DNA of 64,000 nucleotides. It comes from CAYVQE01 sp964454005 (GTDB taxonomy: Bacteria > Myxococcota > B64-G9). The notes under the pieces were generated by a model. That model was not told the origin of the DNA, did no database searches, and saw nothing but the letters and a program-made list of their open reading frames with translations. The stretch is taken from NCBI GenBank assembly GCA_964454005.1, contig CAYVQE010000009.1, positions 1-64,000 of the forward strand, given 5' to 3'. Below, piece after piece: positions 41,243 to 49,637 of the stretch; within the stretch, counting starts at the first letter, position 1; the number at the start of each line of letters is the position of its first letter. Position numbers and translations under genes: made by a program.

Positions 41243-43102
41243 TCAAGAGCCGCCGGTCGGCTCGGCCTGCATCTCCTTCAGGCGTTGCTGCAGCTGCCCG
41301 CGCACCCGCTCTTCGGGCCCGGCGGCCAGGGCCCGGCGGTACGCCGCCAGCGCCTCCTCGACCCGGCCCAGCTTGCGGTAGGCATCGCCCACGTGCATGA
41401 TGATCACCGGCTCGCCGGGCGTGATGCGATCGGCGCGCTGCAGATACTCCAGGGCCTGGGCGTAGTCGCCCTTCTGATACAGCATCCAGCCCAGCGAATC
41501 GGTGATGGCGCCGTTGCCCGGATTGAGCAGCAGGGCGCGCCGGATGAGGCGCTCGGCCTCCTCCAGGTCCCGGCCCTGATCGGCCAGGGTATAGCCGATG
41601 AAGTTCAGCGCCGAGGAGTTGTTGGTATCGATTTCGAGCAGGCGCCGCATGGCCTCGATGCTCTGGTCGATATGGCCCATGCGTTCGTGCAGGGCGCCCA
41701 GGGCATAGAGCAGCGAAATGCTCCGCGGCTTTCGTTCGAGGGCGTTTTCGAGCACGGCCACGCCCTGTGCGCCCCGGCCGGCCTCGAACAGCAGGTCGGC
41801 CTTGGCCTCGTAGAGATCCACCAGGTCGGGATGCGCGGCGATGGCGCGATCGAGCGCTTCGAGACCGCTTTCGAACTCGCCGCGGGCGCCGCGCACCATG
41901 GCCAGGTTGCGGTGCAGCCGGCCGATCTCCGCCGGATCGTCGGTCTCGGCCAGCGCCGCGGTCAGTACCCGTTCGGCCTCCTGGTGGCGGCCCAACTGGT
42001 GCAGCGTATAGCCCAGGTTGGAGCGGGCCACGATGTAGACCCGCGCTCCGGCCGGGATGCGCTCGAGCTGCTCCAGGGCCTCGTCCCAGCGCTTGAGTTC
42101 TTCGTACAGGATGGCCAGCAGCAACCGCTCGTCATGGGCGTTGGGGTGTTCGGCCAGCACCTTCTTCAGCTCGGCGATGGCCAGCTCGTGGCGGTTGATC
42201 TCGGCGTAGGCCCGGGCGATCAGGCTGGCGTTGGCCGGATCGGCCGCGCGCAGTTGCTCGATGTAGGCCCTGGCCGCCTCCCGGTCGCCCTTTTTCAGGT
42301 ACAGCCGGGCCATGGTGGCCATGTAGTAGGGGTTCTCCGGTCTCGATTCCAGCGCCTGGATGAAGACCTGGATGGCCTCGGCGTAGCGGCCTTGCTGCTC
42401 GAGCAAGCCGGCCAGGGTCTGGGTGGTCACCGCGTCGGCGGGATCGATCTGCAGGGCGCGGCGGTAGTTGGCCACGGCCTGCGCCTCGTCGCCCTGCTCG
42501 AAGTACAGCTTACCCAGGGCGCGGAAACCCGCGGCCGAGCCCGGGTTGGCCTCGGTCATCTCGATCAGCAGCTGCTTGGCAGCGGCCTTGTCATCGCGTT
42601 CGAGCAGGATCTTGGCCAGCCGGGTGTAGGCCTGGATGCGGCTGTCGTCCAGCGCGATCACCCGCCGGTAGACCGCCGTCGCCGCGTCGGTCTTGCCCGC
42701 CTGCTGCAGACCGGCCGCCTCGATCATCAGGGCCCCGACGTGCTCGCCGTCGAGCGCCAGCGCTTCGCGGGCCTGCTCGGCAGCCAGCCGCCACTGGCCC
42801 AGGCGGGCGTAGACCCGACCCAGGGTGACGTGCAGGTGCGGCGACCCGTGATCGTAGAGCACCGCCTGGCGCAGCTCCTCGATGGCTTGGCGCAGTTGCT
42901 TGCGTTCGATCAGCAGGCGCGCTTTGAGGTAGTGCTCGTAGGCCATGGCGCTGGCCGACCGCTGCTCGGCGGTCGGGTGCTGGCGATGATCGGCGGCCGC
43001 GGCCGCCGGTTCGTCGTCGCCGGCCGCCCGGGCGCCGGCGCAGGCCAACGGCAGCGGGCTGGAGAGCAGACAGGACAAAACCAGAACGGATGGGTTGCGC
43101 AT
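41243..43102 (-). CDS. Tetratricopeptide-repeat lipoprotein
   Basis: A 619-aa protein. The signal peptide ends in LPLACAG, a probable lipobox (Cys near residue 21). About a dozen TPR helical hairpins follow from residue 53 to the end, for example GKLYFEQGDEAQAVANYRRAL, AEAIQVFIQALESRPENP, GEFESGLEALDRAI and DYAQALEYLQRADRITPG. TPR arrays act as protein-binding scaffolds; similar lipoproteins occur in secretion, exopolysaccharide and assembly systems. Nothing identifies the partner. It is transcribed on the minus strand and separated from the FHA operon by its own 50-base spacer. Confidence 0.82.
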   Translation of the reverse strand: MRNPSVLVLSCLLSSPLPLACAGARAAGDDEPAAAAADHRQHPTAEQRSASAMAYEHYLKARLLIERKQLRQAIEELRQAVLYDHGSPHLHVTLGRVYARLGQWRLAAEQAREALALDGEHVGALMIEAAGLQQAGKTDAATAVYRRVIALDDSRIQAYTRLAKILLERDDKAAAKQLLIEMTEANPGSAAGFRALGKLYFEQGDEAQAVANYRRALQIDPADAVTTQTLAGLLEQQGRYAEAIQVFIQALESRPENPYYMATMARLYLKKGDREAARAYIEQLRAADPANASLIARAYAEINRHELAIAELKKVLAEHPNAHDERLLLAILYEELKRWDEALEQLERIPAGARVYIVARSNLGYTLHQLGRHQEAERVLTAALAETDDPAEIGRLHRNLAMVRGARGEFESGLEALDRAIAAHPDLVDLYEAKADLLFEAGRGAQGVAVLENALERKPRSISLLYALGALHERMGHIDQSIEAMRRLLEIDTNNSSALNFIGYTLADQGRDLEEAERLIRRALLLNPGNGAITDSLGWMLYQKGDYAQALEYLQRADRITPGEPVIIMHVGDAYRKLGRVEEALAAYRRALAAGPEERVRGQLQQRLKEMQAEPTGGS

Positions 43103-43221
43103 GGTGCTTTGATGCTAGGGCACCCGGGGCTGAAAATCCACCGGTTTTCGATTGCCAGCGGCTTGTTTTCGGCGCGGCCGGCTGCCAACATGCGGTTCGG
43201 GCGGTGAAGGAGGTCGAGCGG

Positions 43222-44025
43222 TTGCCAGCACCGGGCGAGCGGGCCAAGCCGCGTAGCGACGGCGAGCATCTGATCATGCGCCGGGTGGGCCAGGCCATCG
43301 GCGATTACGGGTTGATCAATGCCGGTGATCGCATCCTGGTCGGCATCTCCGGCGGCAAGGACTCGTTCGCCCTGCTCCACATGCTGGAGCTGCACCGGCG
43401 TCGATTCGAGCACCAATTCGAGCTGTTGCCGGTCTTTTTGGACGCCGGCTGGGATCCGCCGGCCGCCGATCGGGTGGTGGCCCGCTTCGCCGAGCAGGGC
43501 CTGCGGGTCGAGCGGGTGGTGCGGCACATCCGGCCGCTGGTCGAGCAGCGGCTGCGGCCCGGCTCGAGCCCCTGCGCCTTCTGCTCGCGGCTGCGGCGCG
43601 GGGCCCTGTACGTGCTGGCCGGCGAGCGGGGCTGCGACGCGATCGCGCTCGGACACCACCTGGACGACCTGCTCGAGACCCTGTTGCTGAATCTGTTTTT
43701 CAGCGGCCAGCTCAAGTCGATGGCGCTCGATCTGCGCTCGGACGACGGCCGCAACCGGGTCATCCGGCCGCTGGCCTACGTGGAGGCCGAGCGGCTCGAG
43801 GCGTTCTGCCGCGAGCGCGGCTTCGAGCCGGTGCAGCTCGCCTGCCCTTACGTCACCGGCCGCCACGAGCCGCGGCGCGAGATGGTGCGCCGCCTGATCG
43901 CCGACATCGGCCGCATCCAGCCCCGGGTGCGGCGCAGCATGCTGGCCGCGCTCAAGCACGTGCGCCCCTCCCACCTGCTGGACCCCGGATTGCGCCGGGC
44001 GGGGTCCGACGATGAGCCGCTGTAA
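43222..44025 (+). CDS. TtcA-like tRNA 2-thiocytidine biosynthesis protein
   Basis: A PP-loop ATPase of 267 aa. TtcA uses an Fe-S cluster and ATP to thiolate C32 of tRNA. The ATP loop is ILVGISGGKDSFALLHML (SGGKDS about residue 44-49), and the cysteine pair is in SSPCAFCSRLRRGALYVLA with a third cysteine in QLACPYVTGRHEP. HHLDDLLETLLLNLF is the usual helix after the second strand. The TTG start at 43222 is preferred because AAGGAGG lies eight bases upstream; a GTG at 43204 is the alternative. I keep the symbol blank because related PP-loop enzymes share these motifs. Confidence 0.82.
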   Translation: MPAPGERAKPRSDGEHLIMRRVGQAIGDYGLINAGDRILVGISGGKDSFALLHMLELHRRRFEHQFELLPVFLDAGWDPPAADRVVARFAEQGLRVERVVRHIRPLVEQRLRPGSSPCAFCSRLRRGALYVLAGERGCDAIALGHHLDDLLETLLLNLFFSGQLKSMALDLRSDDGRNRVIRPLAYVEAERLEAFCRERGFEPVQLACPYVTGRHEPRREMVRRLIADIGRIQPRVRRSMLAALKHVRPSHLLDPGLRRAGSDDEPL

Positions 44026-44184
44026 CGCCCGGGCCGACGTCAAGAACCGCGGCCGCTTCCGAGCCGTCATACCGGGGTCGGAGATCCTGGTCGCGCCCCG
44101 GCGCTTGCATCCGGAATCGGCGCGGTGGTAAGCTGCGGCGGATTTTCATTGGGAACGGGGACGTCCGTCGGGAGGAGCGCACGC

Positions 44185-45579
44185 GTGGCCGACAAGATGC
44201 CCATCGGGAAAATCCTGCTCAAACAGCGGAAGATCTCGCAGGAAGAACTCGGCCGAGCCCTGGAACTCCAGCAACGCCAGGGCGGGCGCCTGGTGTCGAA
44301 CCTGCTCGCGCTTGGCCTGGCGGGCGAGCCCGATCTGCTGCAGGCGCTCGGTGAGCAGCTGGGCGTTCCGGCGGTGGATCTGGCCAGCTCGGCCATCGCC
44401 TTGAAGAACCTGGATGCGGTGCCCGAGAGGGTGGCCTTGGACACGGGCATCGTCCCGTTGCAGGTCGACGAGGAGCGGGTGCTGCTGGGCATGGTCAACC
44501 CGTTGGATCAGCAGGTCATCGATGAGGTCAGCTTCGTGACCGGGCGCAAGGTCGAGCCCTGCGTGGTCATCGAGGCGCGGCTGAAGCAGGTCATCCGCGA
44601 GGCCTACGCCCTGCACAAGCGCGACCCCAACATCCCGTTCTACCAGGGTGAACGTTGCGGGCCGGTCGATATCGAGACCAACCCCGACGGGCTGGTGGCC
44701 ATCCTGGCGCAGGAGCTGCCCGAACCGGACGTGAGCATCGCGCCCGACGAGGAGCTGATCTCGATCGAGGTGAGCACCTCGGACGAGGTCCTGGAGGAAA
44801 TGGCCGAAGAACAGGAGCCGGGCGCGTCGATCCTGGTGGTCGACGACGAGGAAGACATCGTCCGCATGCTCGAGCAGGCGCTGCGCAAGGACGGCTTCCG
44901 GGTTCTGGTGGCCCGCCGCGGCCTGGAGGCCTTGCAGGCGGTCAAGACCCACGCCCCGGATCTGGTCCTGCTCGATGCCATGCTGCCCGAGATCCACGGC
45001 TTCGAGATCTGCAAGAAGATCAAGGCGAGCAAACGGTTTGGACACATCCCGGTGATCATGATCAGCGCCGTTTACCGCGGCTGGCGTTATGCGCTGGATG
45101 CCAAGGAGGCCTACGGCGCCGACGACTACTTCGAAAAGCCCTTCCGTCTGGTGCCCCTGGTGCGCCGCGTGCGCGAGCTACTCAACGCCTCGGCCCCCTC
45201 GGTGGTCGAATCGGAGGTTGACCCGGATGCTGCCAACGAGGCCTACGGCAGAGGGGTGGCCTTCTACCGCGAGAAGCGCTACGAGGAGGCCGAGGCCGCT
45301 CTGATCGAGGCCCGGCAGCTGGACCCCTTCAGCGCCAACGTGCACTACGCGCTGGCCAACGTGCTGCTGGCGCGCAACCGGCTCTACGAAGCCATGCGGG
45401 AATACGAGCAGACCATCGAGCTGGCCCCGGAACTGTTCGCCCCCCTGCGCAACCTGGCCATCTTGTATCAGAAAAAAGGCTTTCGCAACAAGGCGGTGGA
45501 TATGTGGGAGCGGGCGTTGCGCTGTAGCCCCGAGGGAGAGCGTGAGCAGGTGCGCGAGCAACTGCTCAAGCTTCTCTGA
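44185..45579 (+). CDS. GspE N-terminal domain-receiver-TPR fusion protein
   Basis: A 464-aa regulator-like protein. Residues 1-150 match the type II secretion/type IV pilus ATPase N-terminal domain (GspE_N): PIGKILLKQRKISQEELGRAL, then LAGEPDLLQALGEQLGVPAVDL and MVNPLDQQVIDEVSF. A response-regulator receiver follows at about 215-335, with ILVVDDEEDIV, phospho-acceptor Asp near 264 in VLLDAMLPEIHG, and the lysine in YFEKPF. Two or three TPR units close the protein (SANVHYALANVLLARNRLYEAM, NLAILYQKKGFRNKAV). There is no ATPase domain. GTG 44185 follows GGGAGGAG. It could link phosphorelay input to a secretion or pilus machine; that is inference. Confidence 0.83.
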   Translation: MADKMPIGKILLKQRKISQEELGRALELQQRQGGRLVSNLLALGLAGEPDLLQALGEQLGVPAVDLASSAIALKNLDAVPERVALDTGIVPLQVDEERVLLGMVNPLDQQVIDEVSFVTGRKVEPCVVIEARLKQVIREAYALHKRDPNIPFYQGERCGPVDIETNPDGLVAILAQELPEPDVSIAPDEELISIEVSTSDEVLEEMAEEQEPGASILVVDDEEDIVRMLEQALRKDGFRVLVARRGLEALQAVKTHAPDLVLLDAMLPEIHGFEICKKIKASKRFGHIPVIMISAVYRGWRYALDAKEAYGADDYFEKPFRLVPLVRRVRELLNASAPSVVESEVDPDAANEAYGRGVAFYREKRYEEAEAALIEARQLDPFSANVHYALANVLLARNRLYEAMREYEQTIELAPELFAPLRNLAILYQKKGFRNKAVDMWERALRCSPEGEREQVREQLLKLL

Positions 45580-45635
45580 TTCGGTCCGATTCCGGTAACG
45601 GGGGCTTCGATCAGGGAGCGCAGCAACGAGCGGTC

Positions 45636-47649
45636 ATGCGGTTCTCCTGCAAGAAATGCAAGGCCCAGTACACCATCGCGGATGAGAAGATCCGCGGCAA
45701 GGTGATCAAGGTCCGCTGCAAGCGCTGCAACCGGCTGCTGGTGGTGCGCGACGAGCGTCCGGTCGAGCCACCGGACGGTGAGGCCGAGGGTGCCGCCGTG
45801 CTCCAGGACCGGTCGTTGGAGCAGGAGTTCGAGAGCGCTTTCGGTGGCCTGCTTCCAACCGAAGAGGCGCCGGCCGAGCCCGAGCCGACACCGACACCGC
45901 CGCCGCCGGCCGCGGACGAGCAGGAGCCGGTCTGGTATTGCGGGCTCGACGGCGCCGAGGATGGCCCGCTGACGCAGTTCGATGTCGAGACCGGCATTCG
46001 CGACGGCTCGATCACCGCCGATCACTTCGTCTGGCGCGACGGCATGGACGACTGGTTGCCGATCGAGGAGGTAGCCGAGCTGGCGCGCCTGTTCGCAGCG
46101 CCGTCGGCTGCCGAGCGGCTGGCGGAGCAGCGGCGGTCGGAAGAGCGCCGCCGCAAGCGGGCCGCGGCCCGCGAACGACAGCACCAGCGCGAGCAGGAGC
46201 GCAAGGAGGCCGAGCAACGCCAGCGCCGCAAGGCGAGCCAGCGCGAGCGGGAGCGGGCCGAGCAGCGCGAGCGGGAGCGGGCCGAGCAGCGCGAGCGGGA
46301 ACGGGCCGAGCAGCGCGAGCGGGAGCGGGCCGAGCAGCGCGAGCGGGAGCGGGCCGAGCAGCGCGNNNNNNNNNNNNNNNNNNNNNNNNNNNNNNNNNNN
46401 NNNNNNNNNNNNNNNNNNNNNNNNNNNNNNNNNNNNNNNNNNNNNNNNNNNNNNNNNNNNNNNNNAGCGGGAGCGGGCCGAGCAGCGCGAGCGGGAACGG
46501 GCCGAGCAGCGCGAGCGGGAACGGGCCGAGCAGCGCGAGCGGGAACGGGCCGAGCAGCGCGAGCGGGAAAAGGACGAGGCGGACGAGGCGGCCGAGGCGG
46601 ACGAGGCGGACGAGGCGGACGAGGCGGCTGCGGAGGAGATGCCCTTGCCGCCGGTCGAGCCGGAGCCCGACGACTCGGAAAACTCGGCCGCGGCCCTGGC
46701 CGACGAACTCCACGACGAGTCGATCGAGGACGAGCACGAGCTGCTGCAACGCGATCCCATGGCCGTGATCGCCAAGCGCCGGGAGATGGGCGAGATCTCG
46801 CAGGTCATCGCCATGAAGGCCGGGGTGGCTGGCGAGAAACGCCGGGTCTGGCTCGGTTTGCTGGTGGTGGGGCTGCTGCTTGTGGCCCTGGGCGGGCTGG
46901 CGGTCCTGGCGTTCAGCCAGGACTGGATCGGCGGCGGCCCCGAGCCCGAGACCGACGAGCCGGCGAGCTCCGACGCGGCGGGCACGGCCGAGACACCCCG
47001 GTCGCGCGCAGTCGGTTCGAGCAGCGATGCCCGGCGGGTGCGCGATTCTCTCTGGCACATCGAGCCCGATGCGGGCACCGGCAGCGGCACCGCCAACCGC
47101 CAGCGGCCGCGCTCGGTCGACCGCGGGCGCAAGCGCAAGCTGACCGAGCAGGAGCGGGACTTGCTGGCGTTCTACGAGAACGAGCAGCGCGACGAGGTGG
47201 CGCCGCGCATGCCGCGCGGCGGGCCGGCCGCGGCCATGGGCATCGAGATGCCCGACGGGTTGGGCCTGCCGGGGGCCGGCAGCGTGTCCTCGCCGGAGAA
47301 AGGCAAGAACGAGGTGGTCCCGGTCGACCGCGGCCAGGGGATGGCGGCCGGCAAGCTGACCGATGTCCAGATCCGAATGGTCATCCGGCGCCACGCCCGC
47401 CAGGTCAAGAAGTGCCTGGAACGCCAGCTCAAGCGCAACCCGGATATCCACGGCAAGCTGCTGGTCACCGCTAGGGTCGAGCCCGACGGCCGCATCCAGC
47501 AGGTGGAGATCGGACCGGACAAGTTCCGCGGCACCTATCTCGAGGAGTGCCTGATCGAGGAGGTCGGCCGCTGGCGCTTCCCGTCGTTCGAGGGCGAGGC
47601 CTACGACCTGACCTTCCCCTTCGCCCTGACCGCCCGCGAGTCCTACTGA
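45636..47649 (+). CDS. AgmX/PglI-like protein: zinc ribbon, GYF_2, coiled coil, TonB-like C-terminus (contains assembly gap)
   Basis: One gene interrupted by a 100-N gap. It begins with an MJ0042-type zinc ribbon (CKKCKAQYTIADEKI and CKRCNRLLVVRD, residues 5-38), then a GYF_2 domain (WYCGLDGAEDGPLTQF, VWRDGMDDWLPIEEV). A long RERERAEQ coiled coil contains the gap. After it come an acidic DEA repeat, a transmembrane helix (VWLGLLVVGLLLVALGGLAVL) and an AgmX/PglI/TonB-like C-terminal domain (MVIRRHARQVKKCLERQLKRN, IEEVGRWRFPSFEGEAYDLT). Such proteins belong to gliding-motility or energy-transducing envelope machinery in myxobacteria. The frame before and after the N run differs only because 100 is an arbitrary gap length. 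Confidence 0.8.
46245..46560 (+). repeat. 24-bp tandem coding repeat (ERERAEQR)
   Basis: Five complete 24-bp units lie before the gap (46245-46364) and almost four after it (46466-46560), with an A/G change in the second arginine-flanking codon of the later copies. The unit is GAGCGGGAGCGGGCCGAGCA plus GCGC. It encodes a highly charged coiled coil. The array is an internal feature of the AgmX-like gene, not a CRISPR array. Confidence 0.9.
46366..46465. other. Assembly gap (100 N)
   Basis: A run of exactly 100 undetermined bases, the conventional placeholder length, inside the 24-bp tandem repeat. The sequence ends CGCG and resumes AGCGGG, which join in perfect repeat phase. Confidence 0.99.
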
Positions 47650-47686
47650 GCCGGCGATCGGCTGTCCCGGGGCTTTCCCGAAAACA

Positions 47687-49441
47687 TCAAGTGATGCGGC
47701 GGCTGAAGGTCTTGAGGTTGAGCAGGTCGACCGCCTGCTCCTGCCGGGCGGTCGAGCGCCGTTCCAGGGTGGGCCCCAGGCCGCGGATGCGGTAGGGCCG
47801 GTAGAGCGACTGGCGCAGGTCGGCGAAGCGCTGCTGATCCTGCTCGTCGCGGATCAGGGCCGGGTAGACCAGGAAGGACTCCAGCACCGCCTTGAAGGCC
47901 ACCACCACCTCGGTCTGCTTGTCGGAGCGCTTCTCCAGTTCCACCAGGTTGGACTTGCGGCCCAGGGTGACCTCGTTGAACAGGTAGATCAGGCCGTTGA
48001 AGTAGCCGGGGCGCCCGGGCGGGGTCAGCCGATGAAAGCTGTTGGATGCCCGGTAGCGGTCGATCTCTTTGAGCAGGAAGCTCACCATCTCCCAGCCCAG
48101 GTACTCCCGCGCCAGGAAGTCGAGGTCCTGCAGGCACTGGTACAGGGCCGCGATCTTGGGCTTGTTGATGAACTTGACCTCGATCAGCCGCCGCTCCTCG
48201 GTGTTGAAGCTCGGCTTGCGGAACTTGTCCTCCAGCGCTTGCAGGAAGAAGATGTTCTTGAAGCCCGTTCCATACAGCCGCTTGGGGATCGAAAAGCCCA
48301 GATCGCGCTCCATGTCGCGGGTGTTGTTGAGCCGATCCAGGATCTTGGCCAGCATCTCGCGGAAGGCGTTGCGCCGCACCTCGTCCTTGGCCGAGAAACG
48401 GCCCATGGCGGTCTGGTAGAAGTTGTGCACCGTGTCGAGGTACTCGTCCAGCAGCGCCCCCGGATCGAGGACGCAGGACTCGATCTCGGTCACCAGGCGC
48501 GCGCGGGGCATGGTGTCGAGCTGGGCATCGGGCTTGGGGTACAGCAGTTCCTGCAGGTAGGTGTAGTAGCTCATGTCCCGGCGCCGCGACAGGGCGGCCA
48601 CGATCTGCATGATCGAGTGGACCGTCTCGTAGTAGCGCCCCGGAGCCGGGAAGCAGCGGATGTGATCGTAGAGGGTCAGGCCGATCTGGAAGAAGATGGC
48701 CGAAGCCCGGTCGTTGTACGCCTCGATGTGCTTCTGGATGATCTTGTGCCGCAGCGGCACCGGGATCTGCTTCATGCCCAGGCCGCAGCAGTCGCCGTAG
48801 ATCGGATCCTGCAGCTCGTGCTCGATCATCTGCTCGGTCCAGATGTCGAGCTCTTCCTCGAGCAGGTCGTGCAGCAGGGTGGGGATGATGGTGATCACCC
48901 GCAGCCCGTTTTTGGCCGCGCCGCGGGCTGCTTCGATCGAGTGCACCGCTGCCGCGCGCTTGGTCTTGCGTTTGACGTGGCGCATGGTGCGGCACATCAT
49001 GTCCAGCGCCCGCTGGATCAGCGTGATCAGGTGGGCGCTGTGGTCGCCCTCGGAGCCGGCCAGCAGGTGGGTGGTCAGCTGCTCCAAGATCCGGGCGTGC
49101 TCGTCACAGACGGTGTAGTAGGTTTTGAGCACCTCCAGCCGTCTGTCGAAGTCGAGCTGCTGGATGCCCCGGCGGTGCTGCTGGCAGCGCTGCCAGTGCC
49201 CCAGGGGATTGGCGTCGATCTCGTCGTAGAAGGGATCCAGGCGGCGGACGAGTACCGAGAGGCGGTCGGCGATGCGGTCGAACTCGGCGACCCGCTCGGC
49301 CTCCTCCTCGAGGCAGGCGTCCAGGCTGCAGCGGCGACCCTCGCCGAGTTCGATCTTGAGGTCGCGGTAGCGCAAATGGCTGGCGCGCCCCCCCTTGTCG
49401 AACACCGGAATCAGCCAACTCGCGCAACTCTCGCCTATCAT
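47687..49441 (-). CDS. Large conserved-looking protein of unknown function
   Basis: A 584-aa soluble protein I do not recognise. It is mostly alpha-helical with no signal peptide or membrane helix. Distinct segments are RYRDLKIELGEGRRCSLDAC (N-terminal), AYNDRASAIFFQIGLTLYDH, GRFSAKDEVRRNAFREMLAK, FFLQALEDKFRKPSF and REYLGWEMVSFLLKEIDRY. Many aromatic and charged residues and few repeats suggest a globular fold, not low-complexity filler. ATG 49441 is used because an upstream TTG at 49498 is itself a perfect TTGACA -35 box. It is convergent with the AgmX-like gene and divergent from pheS. Confidence 0.6.
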   Translation of the reverse strand: MIGESCASWLIPVFDKGGRASHLRYRDLKIELGEGRRCSLDACLEEEAERVAEFDRIADRLSVLVRRLDPFYDEIDANPLGHWQRCQQHRRGIQQLDFDRRLEVLKTYYTVCDEHARILEQLTTHLLAGSEGDHSAHLITLIQRALDMMCRTMRHVKRKTKRAAAVHSIEAARGAAKNGLRVITIIPTLLHDLLEEELDIWTEQMIEHELQDPIYGDCCGLGMKQIPVPLRHKIIQKHIEAYNDRASAIFFQIGLTLYDHIRCFPAPGRYYETVHSIMQIVAALSRRRDMSYYTYLQELLYPKPDAQLDTMPRARLVTEIESCVLDPGALLDEYLDTVHNFYQTAMGRFSAKDEVRRNAFREMLAKILDRLNNTRDMERDLGFSIPKRLYGTGFKNIFFLQALEDKFRKPSFNTEERRLIEVKFINKPKIAALYQCLQDLDFLAREYLGWEMVSFLLKEIDRYRASNSFHRLTPPGRPGYFNGLIYLFNEVTLGRKSNLVELEKRSDKQTEVVVAFKAVLESFLVYPALIRDEQDQQRFADLRQSLYRPYRIRGLGPTLERRSTARQEQAVDLLNLKTFSRRIT

Positions 49442-49469
49442 CGGGTCCCAACGCACTCGCCAAACAACG

Positions 49470-49498
49470 ACATTAACCTGCGGGGGCTGGGCTGTCAA
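49470..49498 (-). promoter_or_regulatory. Possible promoter of the 47687 gene
   Basis: On the minus strand TTGACA (49498-49493), a 17-bp spacer and TAATGT (49475-49470) precede ATG 49441 by about 30 bases. The -35 is perfect and the -10 is weak (three of six). Confidence 0.35.
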
Positions 49499-49637
49499 CG
49501 CTGGATTCGAGAAATGACGGTATTTTCCATTCCGTTTCAGTCGACTGCCGATTGACTGGTCAGGGGTGATGTGCTAGAAGGCCAGGCCGGACTCGCCGCT
49601 CCGGCCTCGGGTCGCCACTGGCCAGAAAGGGGCCTCG

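Noticed and set aside
46245..46560. Tandem repeat considered as a CRISPR array
   Set aside because: Units are directly adjacent with no spacers, in phase with the reading frame, and code for a coiled coil.
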